Shown: positions 7,540-15,529 of the stretch, in pieces
Position numbering within the stretch: the stretch's first letter is position 1
Layout: the number at the start of each line of letters is the position of its first letter
From: Gammaproteobacteria bacterium
Lineage (GTDB): Bacteria > Pseudomonadota > Gammaproteobacteria > Steroidobacterales > GCA-2729495
NCBI GenBank assembly: GCA_021773815.1
Contig: JAJFJS010000136.1
Span: 1 to 40,987, forward strand
Length of the DNA: 40,987 nt
Reading direction: 5' to 3'
The notes under the pieces: model-generated
Seen by the model: the letters and a program-made list of their open reading frames with translations, nothing else
What the model was told of the DNA's origin: nothing
Database searches by the model: none
Translations under genes and position numbers: made by a program

Positions 7540-7773
7540 TTTTCCCCGCATCCCTGCCCGCGTCGCCGGCGGCCTGTCCGCCGCCATCGATTCGGGCAAT
7601 GTTTTGCCCGGTCGCGCGGGTTCGGCGTCAGGCCGAAGGCACGACAGGCGGCCCCTGGCCGCGTATCCGCATGTCGGTCAACCCCTTGCCGGTAATGTGA
7701 TGCAGTCCTTATTTTCCCGGTGCGAATCGGTTTATCGTCACGCGATACCGAGTCTTCCCAAAGCGTGTTGCCG

Positions 7774-8142
7774 ATGAAGATTTTTGAATTTTTTCGCCGT
7801 CAAAGAATTACCGGCAAGTCGCCGTTGCCGCCGATTCGTACCGTGCGCCCACCGGGCGAGGCACGCGCCGAGCGCCGTGCGCGGCTGACAAAGGAACTCG
7901 AAGAGACGGGGGCATTCGCGGTGCTGAGCGAGCCCGAGGATCCGTTCATGGACACCGGCTCGCTGGAGATCGAGCGGGACTCCGATGATATGGACGACCC
8001 GTATCAGACGCATTCGTGGGAGATGGATCCCGATGAGGGCCTGCGGCGGGTTGAAGATCTGAAAAATGTGAATCGCAAGAAGCCGAAAGGCAGCCCGGAT
8101 AATCCGTACGATACGATCGTCACGAAGAAGAAGGGCTGGTAG
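7774..8142 (+). CDS. Hypothetical charged cytoplasmic protein, 122 aa
   Basis: I do not recognise a family. The N-terminus (MKIFEFFRRQR) is basic and could bind a membrane or nucleic acid. The middle is strongly acidic and low in hydrophobics (SEPEDPFMDTGSLEIERDSDDMDD). The C-terminus is Lys-rich and ends KKKGW, with a second NPYDT-type turn before it. It has no signal peptide and is probably partly disordered. The ATG at 7774 was preferred over upstream starts because MKIFEFF is a typical N-terminus. It lies downstream of the tRNA and alone on this strand. Confidence 0.6.
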   Translation: MKIFEFFRRQRITGKSPLPPIRTVRPPGEARAERRARLTKELEETGAFAVLSEPEDPFMDTGSLEIERDSDDMDDPYQTHSWEMDPDEGLRRVEDLKNVNRKKPKGSPDNPYDTIVTKKKGW

Positions 8143-8303
8143 CGTAATTCAGGCGCGCCGCGCGGTCGGATCAAGATTGATGATCGCCGTGCCAACAATT
8201 CCGTTCGGCATCGATGACACGGCCATGACCGGCCGCTATGTTGACGCGACAATCGTCGCAACATCCGTTTGCAAGGCAGGCTCGGCCGGGCGCAGCCGCT
8301 CTA

Positions 8304-8535
8304 GGCTAACGTCGTTCGGCAAGCGTCTTCTGAGACGGAGCCCGCCGTCGATATCGAAACAACGCCCCGAGATGTCATCGTTTTGCAGGATAAATTCGAC
8401 CGTGTGCGCGATTTCGTCCGGCTAACGTCGTTCAGCAAGCGTCTTCAGAGACGGAGCCCGCCGTCGATATCGAAACAACGCCCCGAGACGTAATCGTTCT
8501 GCAGGATGAATTCGACGGTGTGCGCGATTTCGTCC
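8304..8535. repeat. 116-bp tandem duplication of the end of the reductase gene
   Basis: Two direct copies with a 116-bp period (8304-8419 and 8420-8535) differ at about seven positions. The right copy contains the last codons and stop of the minus-strand reductase. The left copy is a downstream remnant in which the stop triplet TGA has become AGA. The duplication does not disturb the gene itself. Confidence 0.9.
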
Positions 8536-9206
8536 GGCTCGCCCATCCGGCGTAACGGGATGCCCGAGGTCAGTTTTTCGCGCGCCGATTCCTTCATGCC
8601 CGCAACCATTTCGGTATTGATGAAACCGGGCGCGATCGCGGCGGCCCGGATGCCGTAGCGCGACAGTTCCTTGGCCCAGGTGACGGCCATCGCCTGTACG
8701 CCGGCCTTCGCGGCGGAGTAGTTCGTCTGGCCCATGTTGCCGGCGCGGGAAATGCTGGAGATATTGATGATGCAGCCTTTCTGGCCGGATTCGATCATGC
8801 GTTGTGCGCCTTCGCGGCCGCACAGGAAGACGCCGGTCAGGTTCACATCGATCACCGCGCGCCACTGGTCCAGCGGCATCTTCGACACAAACTCGCCGTC
8901 CTTGTACTTGAGCAGCAGGCCGTCGCGGGTGATCCCGGCATTGTTGACAAGGCCGCTGACCGCGCCGAAGTCCGCGAGAATCCGGTCGAACACGGCCACG
9001 ACGTCTGCTTCATCTGCGACGTTCGCGCCGTAGGCTCGCGCCGTTGCGCCCGCCGCTTCGCAGGCGGCGACCGCGTCGCCGATGCTGTCCGCATCCAGGT
9101 CGACGAGGGCGAGGTTGCCGCCATGGGCGGCGAGTCGTCGCGCCATCGCGGCGCCGAGGCCGCGTGCCGCGCCGGTAATGACGATCGTGCTGTTCTTCAG
9201 GTCCAT
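8445..9206 (-). CDS. SDR-family 3-oxoacyl-ACP reductase-like (FabG-like)
   Basis: This 253-aa classical short-chain dehydrogenase has the NAD(P)-binding TGAARGLG (11-18), Asp36 at the end of beta-2 (suggesting a NAD preference), NNAG (88-91), the catalytic Ser in INISSIS (near 150), and YSAAK with Tyr163 and Lys167. The C-terminal DIDGGLRL is the usual FabG-like end. It reduces a carbonyl or oxidises a hydroxyl group; 3-oxoacyl-ACP/CoA or another small alcohol is likely, but the true substrate cannot be read from sequence. It is not in a fatty-acid operon and is divergent from the alpha/beta-hydrolase at 9430. Its last 116 bp are duplicated just downstream. Confidence 0.88.
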   Translation of the reverse strand: MDLKNSTIVITGAARGLGAAMARRLAAHGGNLALVDLDADSIGDAVAACEAAGATARAYGANVADEADVVAVFDRILADFGAVSGLVNNAGITRDGLLLKYKDGEFVSKMPLDQWRAVIDVNLTGVFLCGREGAQRMIESGQKGCIINISSISRAGNMGQTNYSAAKAGVQAMAVTWAKELSRYGIRAAAIAPGFINTEMVAGMKESAREKLTSGIPLRRMGEPDEIAHTVEFILQNDYVSGRCFDIDGGLRL

Positions 9207-9315
9207 GTCCGTCCCCGGTCATTGATCAATGCAGGGCGCGGATTCTATCATGGAGTGGCACACAAGCTTCATCCTCCGGGCGCTCACGGTGCATAATCCG
9301 CCGATCGCAAAAAAA

Positions 9316-9419
9316 ATGGGGTCGGCCCCCAACTCAATCGGCGACGGCTGTAAGGCGCGTAAAAAATTGGGGTCTGACCCCAAAACAGACGCTGACCCCA
9401 AAACAGATGCAAAACAGAA
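9316..9419. repeat. GGGGTC palindromes plus an 18-bp tandem repeat
   Basis: TTGGGGTC-T-GACCCCAA is a perfect palindrome at 9367-9383. A related inverted copy (TGGGGTCGGCCCCCA) begins at 9317. Overlapping the right end, TGACCCCAAAACAGACGC (9375-9392) repeats at 9393-9410 with one change, and then partly again. The motif resembles REP sequences tied to RAYT transposases in gammaproteobacteria (inference). It fills the divergent promoter region between the reductase and the hydrolase. Confidence 0.65.
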
Positions 9420-9429
9420 GAGGGACGAG

Positions 9430-10221
9430 ATGAAGACGATCAAGGGTTATGCGGACGGGCCGTTCGGGCAGTTGCACTATCAGACCTGCGGGGACGGCGT
9501 GCCGGTGATCATGGTGCACCAATCGCCGGATTCGATGGTGCAGTTCGCGCCAGTCATGGCGCCGCTGGCCCGGGCGGGCGTGCATGCGATCGCGGTCGAT
9601 ATTCCGGGCTACGGGATGTCGGACGTGCCGGATCATCCGCCGACCATCGGCGAGTATGCCGCGATGCTGCCGGCCATCCTTGATCATTTCGGCTTTGACC
9701 AGGCCAGCGTGCTCGGTCACCACACCGGTGCGATCATCGTCACCGAGGCCGCGCTGTTGTATCCGGATCGCGTCGACAAGGTCATCCTCAACGGACCCTT
9801 GCCGCTGACCGACGAGGAGCGCGCCTACTTCAAGGGCTCGCTGGCCGCCGAGAAGGAATGGACGCCCCGCTGGGACGGCAGTCACCTGACGGAACAATGG
9901 GAATTTCGCAAGGGCGCGCAAGCGCAGTGGAACGATCTGGCCGCGTTCCATACGCACTTCATCCACGGGCAGCTCGCGGGCCGTACCGTCTGGTATGCCC
10001 ACGATGCCGTCATGAACTATCACCACGAGGATGCGTTGCCGAAGATTACCCATCCGTGCCTGGTGCTGGCCAACACGGGCGATGCAATCTACGCCCAGTC
10101 GCAGCGAGCAATGAAGATACGGCCGGACTTTGCCTATATCGAGCTCGAAGGCGGCACGATCGATATCATCGATGAGCAGCCGGAGGCCTGGGCGAAGGCT
10201 GTGGCCGGGTTCCTTGTGTAG
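9430..10221 (+). CDS. Alpha/beta-hydrolase-fold protein lacking the catalytic residues
   Basis: This 263-aa protein has the alpha/beta-hydrolase fold: VIMVHQSP oxyanion region (27-34), VDIPGYGMSD (57-66), a nucleophile elbow at 96-100, a cap region (about 125-190), and an acid strand LVLANTGD (211-218). The elbow reads GHHTG, so the nucleophile position holds His98 rather than Ser, Asp or Cys. The usual catalytic-His stretch reads GGTIDIIDEQPE (241-252), with no His. Only Asp218 of the triad is in place, so hydrolysis by the standard mechanism is unlikely; a binding role or a different chemistry is possible. The ATG at 9430 follows a good AGAGGGA site. The longer frame from 9229 runs through repeat DNA. 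Confidence 0.8.
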   Translation: MKTIKGYADGPFGQLHYQTCGDGVPVIMVHQSPDSMVQFAPVMAPLARAGVHAIAVDIPGYGMSDVPDHPPTIGEYAAMLPAILDHFGFDQASVLGHHTGAIIVTEAALLYPDRVDKVILNGPLPLTDEERAYFKGSLAAEKEWTPRWDGSHLTEQWEFRKGAQAQWNDLAAFHTHFIHGQLAGRTVWYAHDAVMNYHHEDALPKITHPCLVLANTGDAIYAQSQRAMKIRPDFAYIELEGGTIDIIDEQPEAWAKAVAGFLV

Positions 10222-10351
10222 TATTGGTGCCGGTGTTCCGATCTGATGCAAGGTACCTGATGTTCTATTCTCTTCTCTCGATTCGTCATCTCGATCATGA
10301 GACAGCGTTTGATGCCTGCCGGGCCCACCCGGTTGGCGCGGTAAACCGGTC

Positions 10352-11455
10352 ATGAAGCCGGTTCGCGTTCACCTTGTCGCCGCTGCGCGGCCGAACTTCA
10401 TGAAAGTTGCGCCGCTGTTTCATGCATTGCAAGCCGATCCGATGTTCGATGTTCGCCTGGTGCATACGGGCCAGCATTACGATGCGAACATGTCGGACAG
10501 TTTCTTCGCGGACCTGGGGTTGCCCAAGCCGGATTTTCACCTCGGTATTGGTAGCGGGACGCACGCGGAGCAGACCGGCGGGACCATGATCGAGTACGAG
10601 CGGGTCTGTATCTCCGATAAGCCGGACTGGGTGATCGTTGTCGGTGACGTCAACGCGACGGCCGCCGTCGCGCTGGTCTGCACCAAGCTGCACGTACCCG
10701 TGGTCCACCTTGAGGCTGGACTTCGCAGCGGCGACCGGACGATGCCCGAGGAGATCAACCGCCTCGTGACGGACTCGATCGCCGATTTGCTGTGGACGCC
10801 GTCACCCGATGGCGACGCACACCTGCTTGCCGAAGGTGTTCCGGCCGAGCGCATCGAACGCGTCGGCAATATCATGCTCGACTCGTTCGAGATGATGCGC
10901 GACCGGATCATGCAGTCGCCGGAGCGCGAGACGCTCGGCCTCGCCGATACGCGTTACGGCATCGTGACGCTGCATCGACCGTCAAACGTCGACGACCCGG
11001 CCGTACTGGGCATGCTCGTCGACCAGCTCTGTGCCGCGGCCACGCGCCTGCCGCTTGTCTTCCCGCTGCATCCCCGCACGCGCCAGCGCCTGGAAAAAGC
11101 CGGGCTCATGGATACGCTGGCGGGTGCGCCGGGCATGCATATCACCGAACCCATGGGCTATATCCGGTTCATGAGCCTCGTGACCGGCGCCGTCCTCGCG
11201 ATCACCGATTCGGGTGGTCTGCAGGAAGAGACGACCTACCTGGATATCCCGTGTCTGACGCTCCGGCCCAATACTGAGCGGCCGGTTACAGTGACCGAGG
11301 GGACGAACAAGCTGGTCGTGCCCTCGTCATTGCTCGCCGAGGTAGACCGGGCGCTGGCCGGCGACTGGCCGACGGGCCGCAAGCCGGACCTGTGGGACGG
11401 CCGGACAGCTGGGCGCTGCGTTGCCAGTCTGAAACGGCATATCGCCGCGCGCTGA
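10352..11455 (+). CDS. wecB: UDP-N-acetylglucosamine 2-epimerase (non-hydrolysing)
   Basis: This 367-aa enzyme converts UDP-GlcNAc to UDP-ManNAc in the cytoplasm, a precursor for cell-surface polysaccharides. Family motifs run in order: RPNFMKVAP (13-21, usually RPEAIK), GDVNAT (98-103) with Asp99, HLEAGLRSGDRTMPEEINR (119-137) with catalytic-region Glu121 and Glu133/134, TLHRPSNVD (206-214) with His208, and TDSGGLQEE plus LRPNTERPVT near the C-terminus. Length is typical. It could supply ManNAc to the exopolysaccharide locus that begins 3 kb downstream, though the intervening genes belong to other pathways. No partner UDP-ManNAc dehydrogenase (wecC) is seen. Confidence 0.92.
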   Translation: MKPVRVHLVAAARPNFMKVAPLFHALQADPMFDVRLVHTGQHYDANMSDSFFADLGLPKPDFHLGIGSGTHAEQTGGTMIEYERVCISDKPDWVIVVGDVNATAAVALVCTKLHVPVVHLEAGLRSGDRTMPEEINRLVTDSIADLLWTPSPDGDAHLLAEGVPAERIERVGNIMLDSFEMMRDRIMQSPERETLGLADTRYGIVTLHRPSNVDDPAVLGMLVDQLCAAATRLPLVFPLHPRTRQRLEKAGLMDTLAGAPGMHITEPMGYIRFMSLVTGAVLAITDSGGLQEETTYLDIPCLTLRPNTERPVTVTEGTNKLVVPSSLLAEVDRALAGDWPTGRKPDLWDGRTAGRCVASLKRHIAAR

Positions 11456-11634
11456 CCCGGACGGCACAGCAAGATCCGGGCCGGACTGCCGCATATTCAG
11501 TGCGGTTCGATGTGGCGGCGCATCCCGGGTTTGGTGCCGGCGCCCGGCACTTTGCGAGGCTGGCGGGGGGCTGTATAGTGTGCCGCGACCGGTTCCGGTC
11601 CCGGAAAATACAACGTAATGGAAGGTGTCATCTG

Positions 11635-12843
11635 ATGTCAGGTCCCCTTGAGGGTGTGCGCGTTCTCGAATTGACGAGCGTCGTGCTGGGTCCATGGGCG
11701 TGCCAGATGCTCGCCGACATGGGTGCTGAGGTAATCAAGGTCGAGGCGCCGCGCGGCGACAGCAACCGTACGCTGGGCGCGCATCACAGCAAGGGCATGG
11801 CCGCGCTGTACATGACCTGCAATCGTAACAAGCGCAGCCTGGTCCTGGACCTGAAGCAAGAGTCCGGGCGCGATGCGTTGCTCAAGATCGTCGCCGACGT
11901 TGACGTCGTCGTGCATAACAACCGGCCGCAGGTCATGACGCGGCTGGGTATCGACTACGAACAGCTCAAGAAGGTTAACCCGAAGCTGATTTTCTGCGGC
12001 AGTTACGGCTACGGCAAGGACGGCCCGTACGGCGCCCGCGGTGCGCTGGACGATTCGATTCAGGCGGCCAGCGGCATTGCGATGCTGCAGAAGATGGTTC
12101 TCGGTGAGCCGCGCTACCTGCCGACCGTCGTCGGCGACAAGACGACGGCGATGGCGGTCGTGTTTGCCGTGACGTCGGCGCTGTACCGGCGCGAGAAAAC
12201 CGGCGTCGGCCAGGAGATCGAAGTGCCAATGTTCGAAACCATGGTGTATTACGTCATGGCTGAGCATCTGTGGGGCATGACGTTCGAGCCGCCGCTGGGC
12301 ACCGCGGGCTACACGCGTCTGATGAGCCATCATCGCAAGCCGTACAAAACGAAGGACAGTTACATCGCGATCCTCCCGTATCTCGACAGTCACTGGGAGG
12401 TCTTCTGCAAGTTGTCCGGGCGCACCGATCTGCTCGACGATGATCGCTTCAAGACCCTGTCGGATCGTGTGCGCAATATCGACGATACGTATCAGGAAAC
12501 GGCCAAGACAATGGCGACCCGCACGACGGCCGAGTGGCTCGACATATTCGAAGATACCAGCGTGCCGACAATTGTCGTCAACACCCTCGAGGGACTGACG
12601 ACCGATCCGCATCTGACCGCCGTCAATTTCTGGGAGATTCACGAGCACCCGACCGAAGGCAAGCTGCGCATGCCTCGATTCCCGGTGGGCTTTTCCGAAT
12701 CGCCCGCGAGCATCCGGAGCCTGCCGCCGCACCTGGGTGAAAACAGCGTGGAGATCCTGCGCGAGTTCGGCGTGTCGGAAGACGAGATCCGGACGATGCT
12801 GGAGTCGGGCGCGACGCGCGAAGCGGATATCAAAAGCGCCTGA
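11635..12843 (+). CDS. CaiB/BaiF-type (family III) CoA-transferase
   Basis: This 402-aa enzyme moves CoA between carboxylic acids. The N-terminus (GVRVLELTSVVLGPWACQMLADMGAE) and VIKVEAP...GD (34-42) are the family signature. Asp139 in GPYGARGALDDSIQA aligns with the catalytic Asp of formyl-CoA transferase (Asp169). The C-terminal part (PRFPVGFSES, then PHLGENS) is also typical. The donor and acceptor acids are unknown. I chose the ATG at 11635, after a GGAAGG site, because the upstream frame has no family sequence. The nearby amidohydrolase on the opposite strand may act in the same degradative pathway. Confidence 0.9.
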   Translation: MSGPLEGVRVLELTSVVLGPWACQMLADMGAEVIKVEAPRGDSNRTLGAHHSKGMAALYMTCNRNKRSLVLDLKQESGRDALLKIVADVDVVVHNNRPQVMTRLGIDYEQLKKVNPKLIFCGSYGYGKDGPYGARGALDDSIQAASGIAMLQKMVLGEPRYLPTVVGDKTTAMAVVFAVTSALYRREKTGVGQEIEVPMFETMVYYVMAEHLWGMTFEPPLGTAGYTRLMSHHRKPYKTKDSYIAILPYLDSHWEVFCKLSGRTDLLDDDRFKTLSDRVRNIDDTYQETAKTMATRTTAEWLDIFEDTSVPTIVVNTLEGLTTDPHLTAVNFWEIHEHPTEGKLRMPRFPVGFSESPASIRSLPPHLGENSVEILREFGVSEDEIRTMLESGATREADIKSA

Positions 12844-12930
12844 CCCGTCAGATCCCGGCCGGGCTCCGGCTGAAGTTCATATCCGAATTACCGCCGCCGC
12901 GCGTGGCTGTTCGTGGCTGCCCGGATTCCC

Positions 12931-13011
12931 GGCTTTCCCGGCATCGTTCCCTCGTAAACGGCGCCTAAGAAGGCGCCTGAAGGTTTACGAGGGAACGATG
13001 CCGGGAAAGCC
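12931..13011. repeat. 81-bp palindromic element 1
   Basis: Perfect 29-bp arms (12931-12959 and 12983-13011) flank a loop containing its own hairpin, GGCGCC/GGCGCC (12960-12965/12972-12977), then CTGAAGG running into the right arm. There is no T-run after it, so it does not look like a normal terminator. It has the same plan as element 2 at 13113. Confidence 0.9.
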
Positions 13012-13112
13012 TTGCGACCATGGCCTCATCTTGTCCCGTGGCTGCGCCATTCGGCCTGACGATGGTCGTAGGAGCGTCATCCGTTCAGCCGACTGACGGC
13101 GCCGCAGACCAA

Positions 13113-13192
13113 GGACTCGATCGACGTATAGACTGCGCAAACCTTCAGCCGCGCTTCGCGGCGGTTGCGCAGTCTATACGTCGATCGAGTCC
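13113..13192. repeat. 80-bp palindromic element 2
   Basis: Perfect 28-bp arms (13113-13140 and 13165-13192) have a sequence unrelated to element 1. The loop again holds a GC hairpin, GCCGCG/CGCGGC (13148-13153/13157-13162), next to AAACCTTCAG (13139-13148). That is the exact reverse complement of CTGAAGGTTT (12977-12986) in element 1. So the two share loop design but not arms, and lie in opposite orientation. The rest of the intergenic region between the convergent genes (12844-13251) shows nothing else. Confidence 0.9.
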
Positions 13193-13251
13193 GCCACCGG
13201 GCCATCGGGGCAAAGATAATTGCTACCCCCAATGGGTGCGGCCTGAGGCCT

Positions 13252-14127
13252 TCAGTCTTCCAACCCGTAGATCCGGACCGTATTGTCGCGCAACAGCTTG
13301 CGGCGCACTTCCGGTTTCAGCCCCAGCGCGTCGATATCCTCGATCGTGCGTTTGAACGGCAGCACCGGGTAGTCCGTGCCGAAGATCACCTTGTCCTGAC
13401 CGTATGAATTGATATAGCGCTTGAAGCTCTCGGGCCAGTATTTCGGCCGGTGCGCGTCGCAGCCGATGTAGACGTTCTCGTGCTTCCAGGCCATCGCGAT
13501 CATCTCCTCGACCCACGGGATCCCGACGTGGATGCCGATGAGTTTCAGTCCGGGGAAATCACAGGCCACCGGGTCGAGCGCGATGGGCCGGCCGACGCTT
13601 TCACAGGGAAAGTCCTTCGCATAGATCATCGATTGACCGACCTGCATCTGGATCGGCACGCCCAGCTCCCAGCACTTGGCGTAAAACGGATAGTACTTGC
13701 GATGATCCGGCGCCAGGTTGAACCAGTGCGGATACAGATGGGCACCGACAAAGCCCATATTCGTCACCGCATCTTCGAATGCCTTGACGCCGTTCATGCC
13801 GTCGAAAGGATCGATGCCGGCCAGGCCGCGGAAGCGATCCGGGTATTGCTCGCAGGCGCGCGCGACCACCTCATACGGCATGTGATAACAACCCGGTAGC
13901 CCGGGCCGGCCGCTGTGCGCGGCAATCAGAAAAGCCTTGTCGATACCGGCGTCGTCGAGCGACTCGATCAGTTGTTCCAGGCTCAACGGCCCCATCAGGT
14001 TGCTGTCCGCATTCATCTTGCCGGTGAAAAAATCATCACCCCAGCCTGGTCGGTGGCGCAATGCCTCTTCCGTCCAGATGTTGACCACTGCATCGATCGC
14101 TTTGTAGTCGGCTGTGTCTTTCGTCAT
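13252..14127 (-). CDS. Amidohydrolase-2 family protein (TIM barrel)
   Basis: This 291-aa protein belongs to the amidohydrolase_2/ACMSD-like group of metal-dependent hydrolases and decarboxylases. GIHVGIPW (near 197) and FGTDYPVLPF (near 249) give the expected His and Asp metal ligands, and AHLYPHWF (about 110-117) supplies further His residues. The N-terminal HxH metal motif is missing: where IDxHxHxW is usual, this protein has IDAVVNIW (11-18). Metal binding is therefore altered or incomplete. The substrate is unknown; the ACMSD-like group acts on aromatic or carboxylated ring compounds. It converges on the CoA-transferase, with the two long palindromes between them. Confidence 0.82.
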   Translation of the reverse strand: MTKDTADYKAIDAVVNIWTEEALRHRPGWGDDFFTGKMNADSNLMGPLSLEQLIESLDDAGIDKAFLIAAHSGRPGLPGCYHMPYEVVARACEQYPDRFRGLAGIDPFDGMNGVKAFEDAVTNMGFVGAHLYPHWFNLAPDHRKYYPFYAKCWELGVPIQMQVGQSMIYAKDFPCESVGRPIALDPVACDFPGLKLIGIHVGIPWVEEMIAMAWKHENVYIGCDAHRPKYWPESFKRYINSYGQDKVIFGTDYPVLPFKRTIEDIDALGLKPEVRRKLLRDNTVRIYGLED

Positions 14128-14461
14128 GTCGTAGGAATCCCTGGTTGGTCAGGCCGCGCGTGCGACTGCGGGGCGGAAAGATAGCAGAAATTTTGCGGCC
14201 ATGGATGCGCCCGTGGCGGCCGCCGGTTCGGCAAAAAAAGGAACTGAGTCGCACTTTTTTTGAACTGAGTTCACAGAATGGTCATCCCGATCCGGGCAAT
14301 TTTTGCTTAAGCGGGTGCCGTTTCCGTTCTCGAAGCAGGGGCCGTCCGGACCCCGGTGCCTGTGCAAGCCGCGTCCGTGGCCAATTCCCGGCCCGCCGAC
14401 CGCCGACGATGGCCTGATGTCCGGGGCCTTTCGTTCACTTGAGTTTTACATAATACATACG
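14128..14461. other. Intergenic region with repeated GAACTGAGT motif
   Basis: No gene was seen. GGAACTGAGTC (14240-14250) is followed, after a run of seven Ts, by GAACTGAGTTC (14262-14272), which is itself nearly palindromic. A similar CTGAGTTCC hairpin occurs at 26267. The promoter of the minus-strand amidohydrolase must lie in the left part. The stretch becomes AT-rich towards the MerR gene. Confidence 0.4.
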
Positions 14462-14490
14462 TTGACTTCCGCGGACTTTACCCGTAAATT
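14462..14490 (+). promoter_or_regulatory. Sigma70-type promoter upstream of the MerR-like regulator
   Basis: TTGACT (14462-14467) and TAAATT (14485-14490) are separated by exactly 17 bp. The start codon of the regulator is about 300 bp downstream, so this promoter would produce a long leader. From 14491 to 14796 I see no gene, only AT-rich sequence. Confidence 0.5.
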
Positions 14491-14796
14491 TACTCACGCG
14501 TCATCGGGACCCGTCGGGTTCGAAAGCCATCCAGGCAATCAACCCGGCGGGATTTCCTCTCAGATTTCACGCAAATTCCGATACTCATCTCAGGATGAGT
14601 AAATCAGGCCAAAAAAAGTTATAAAAACAAAAAGATAAGGAGAGGCCAGGAATTTAGAATCGCAGATCTCAACGTAGACTTCTGCTCATTAGTTTGGAGG
14701 TATCGCAGATTGAAGAATTCAAGGAAGGTAGGGAAATTCTTTAAGTCCGCGATCTATTGCGCAAATATATGTCATGTTTACGGGGAGTAATCATCG

Positions 14797-15468
14797 ATGC
14801 GTAGTTATGATCTAACGGAACTAGAGGAGATGTCCGCGTTGTCGCGACGCACCATCTCCGATTACGTGTCCAGGGGCCTGCTGGCCGGGCCGTCACACAG
14901 GGGCCGAGGCGCCCGTTATTCGCAGCGAGACCTCGACGCGTTACGCGTCATCCCGCGGCTGCGAACCATCCTGAAACCGGAATTTCCGAGCCTGACGTCG
15001 GTGCGTGATTTTCTGAGCGAACTGACCGCCTCGGAATTGCGTCATCTCGTGCGCCTGACGAATGAACGCGCCTTTGAAATCGACGTGCGCCGGATTCGCG
15101 TCCAGCACCGGCTCAAGACATTCCTGCCGGCCGTTTCTCCGGAAATGTTGGGTGCCGCGCTCATGAAATTAACGCCGGAACAAATCTGCGGCGTCGATCG
15201 CGGTCAGATTCAGATCGGCGCGCTGCTCGATGTCGAGGGATTGAATGGCGATCTCGGCCTCAACGGGCATGGCGCCAATGGCGCCGGTCGAAACGGTGGA
15301 TCCGCACCCAACGAGTCGGACGACCGTTATGAGCGGTTCGGTAATTCGACGGTGCAGGTCCGGATAGAGCGCCAGGCGCTCGACGGTCAGCGTGAAAAGG
15401 TTTCGTTGTCCGACACCATTCGTGATTTTGCCGAGCAGATCGAGTTGTTGTTGAAAGCTTCTAGCTAA
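14797..15468 (+). CDS. MerR-like transcriptional regulator at the polysaccharide locus
   Basis: This 223-aa protein has an N-terminal MerR-type winged helix (4-55: YDLTELEEMSALSRRTISDYVSRG onward) with the usual R-Y-S-Q-R-D-L-D wing. A helical middle (about 62-145) replaces the usual long MerR coiled coil. Residues 149-176 form an unusual Asn/Gly-rich linker (LNGDLGLNGHGANGAG and on), and a C-terminal domain (about 183-222) ends in an amphipathic helix. No metal-binding Cys cluster is visible (only Cys131). A GGGGAG site precedes the ATG. It lies directly upstream of the PEP-CTERM and polysaccharide genes on the same strand, so it may regulate them; that is inferred from position. Confidence 0.75.
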   Translation: MRSYDLTELEEMSALSRRTISDYVSRGLLAGPSHRGRGARYSQRDLDALRVIPRLRTILKPEFPSLTSVRDFLSELTASELRHLVRLTNERAFEIDVRRIRVQHRLKTFLPAVSPEMLGAALMKLTPEQICGVDRGQIQIGALLDVEGLNGDLGLNGHGANGAGRNGGSAPNESDDRYERFGNSTVQVRIERQALDGQREKVSLSDTIRDFAEQIELLLKASS

Positions 15469-15529
15469 GAGTGATCGGCCGGGCGCGGAGTTATTTCGGG
15501 CCCGGGAAATTTAAGGGGAAGTGCGGGGG

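Noticed and set aside
9375-9419. Possible CRISPR-like repeat
   Set aside because: Only two and a bit adjacent 18-bp units without spacers; it is a simple tandem repeat.
9229-9429. Upstream extension of the hydrolase frame
   Set aside because: It translates GGGGTC palindromes and an 18-bp tandem repeat; the ATG at 9430 has a good ribosome site and starts the fold.
9334-10353. 339-codon minus-strand frame opposite the alpha/beta-hydrolase
   Set aside because: It is antisense to a clear fold, rich in His/Arg, and has no recognised domain.
11638-12732. 364-codon minus-strand frame opposite the CoA-transferase
   Set aside because: The plus strand has all the family III CoA-transferase motifs; the antisense frame has none and has a shadow-like composition.
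12931-13192. Interpretation of the two palindromes as ordinary terminators
   Set aside because: Arms of 28-29 bp with complex loops and no T-run do not fit Rho-independent terminators, and they lie about 90-270 bp past the CoA-transferase stop.
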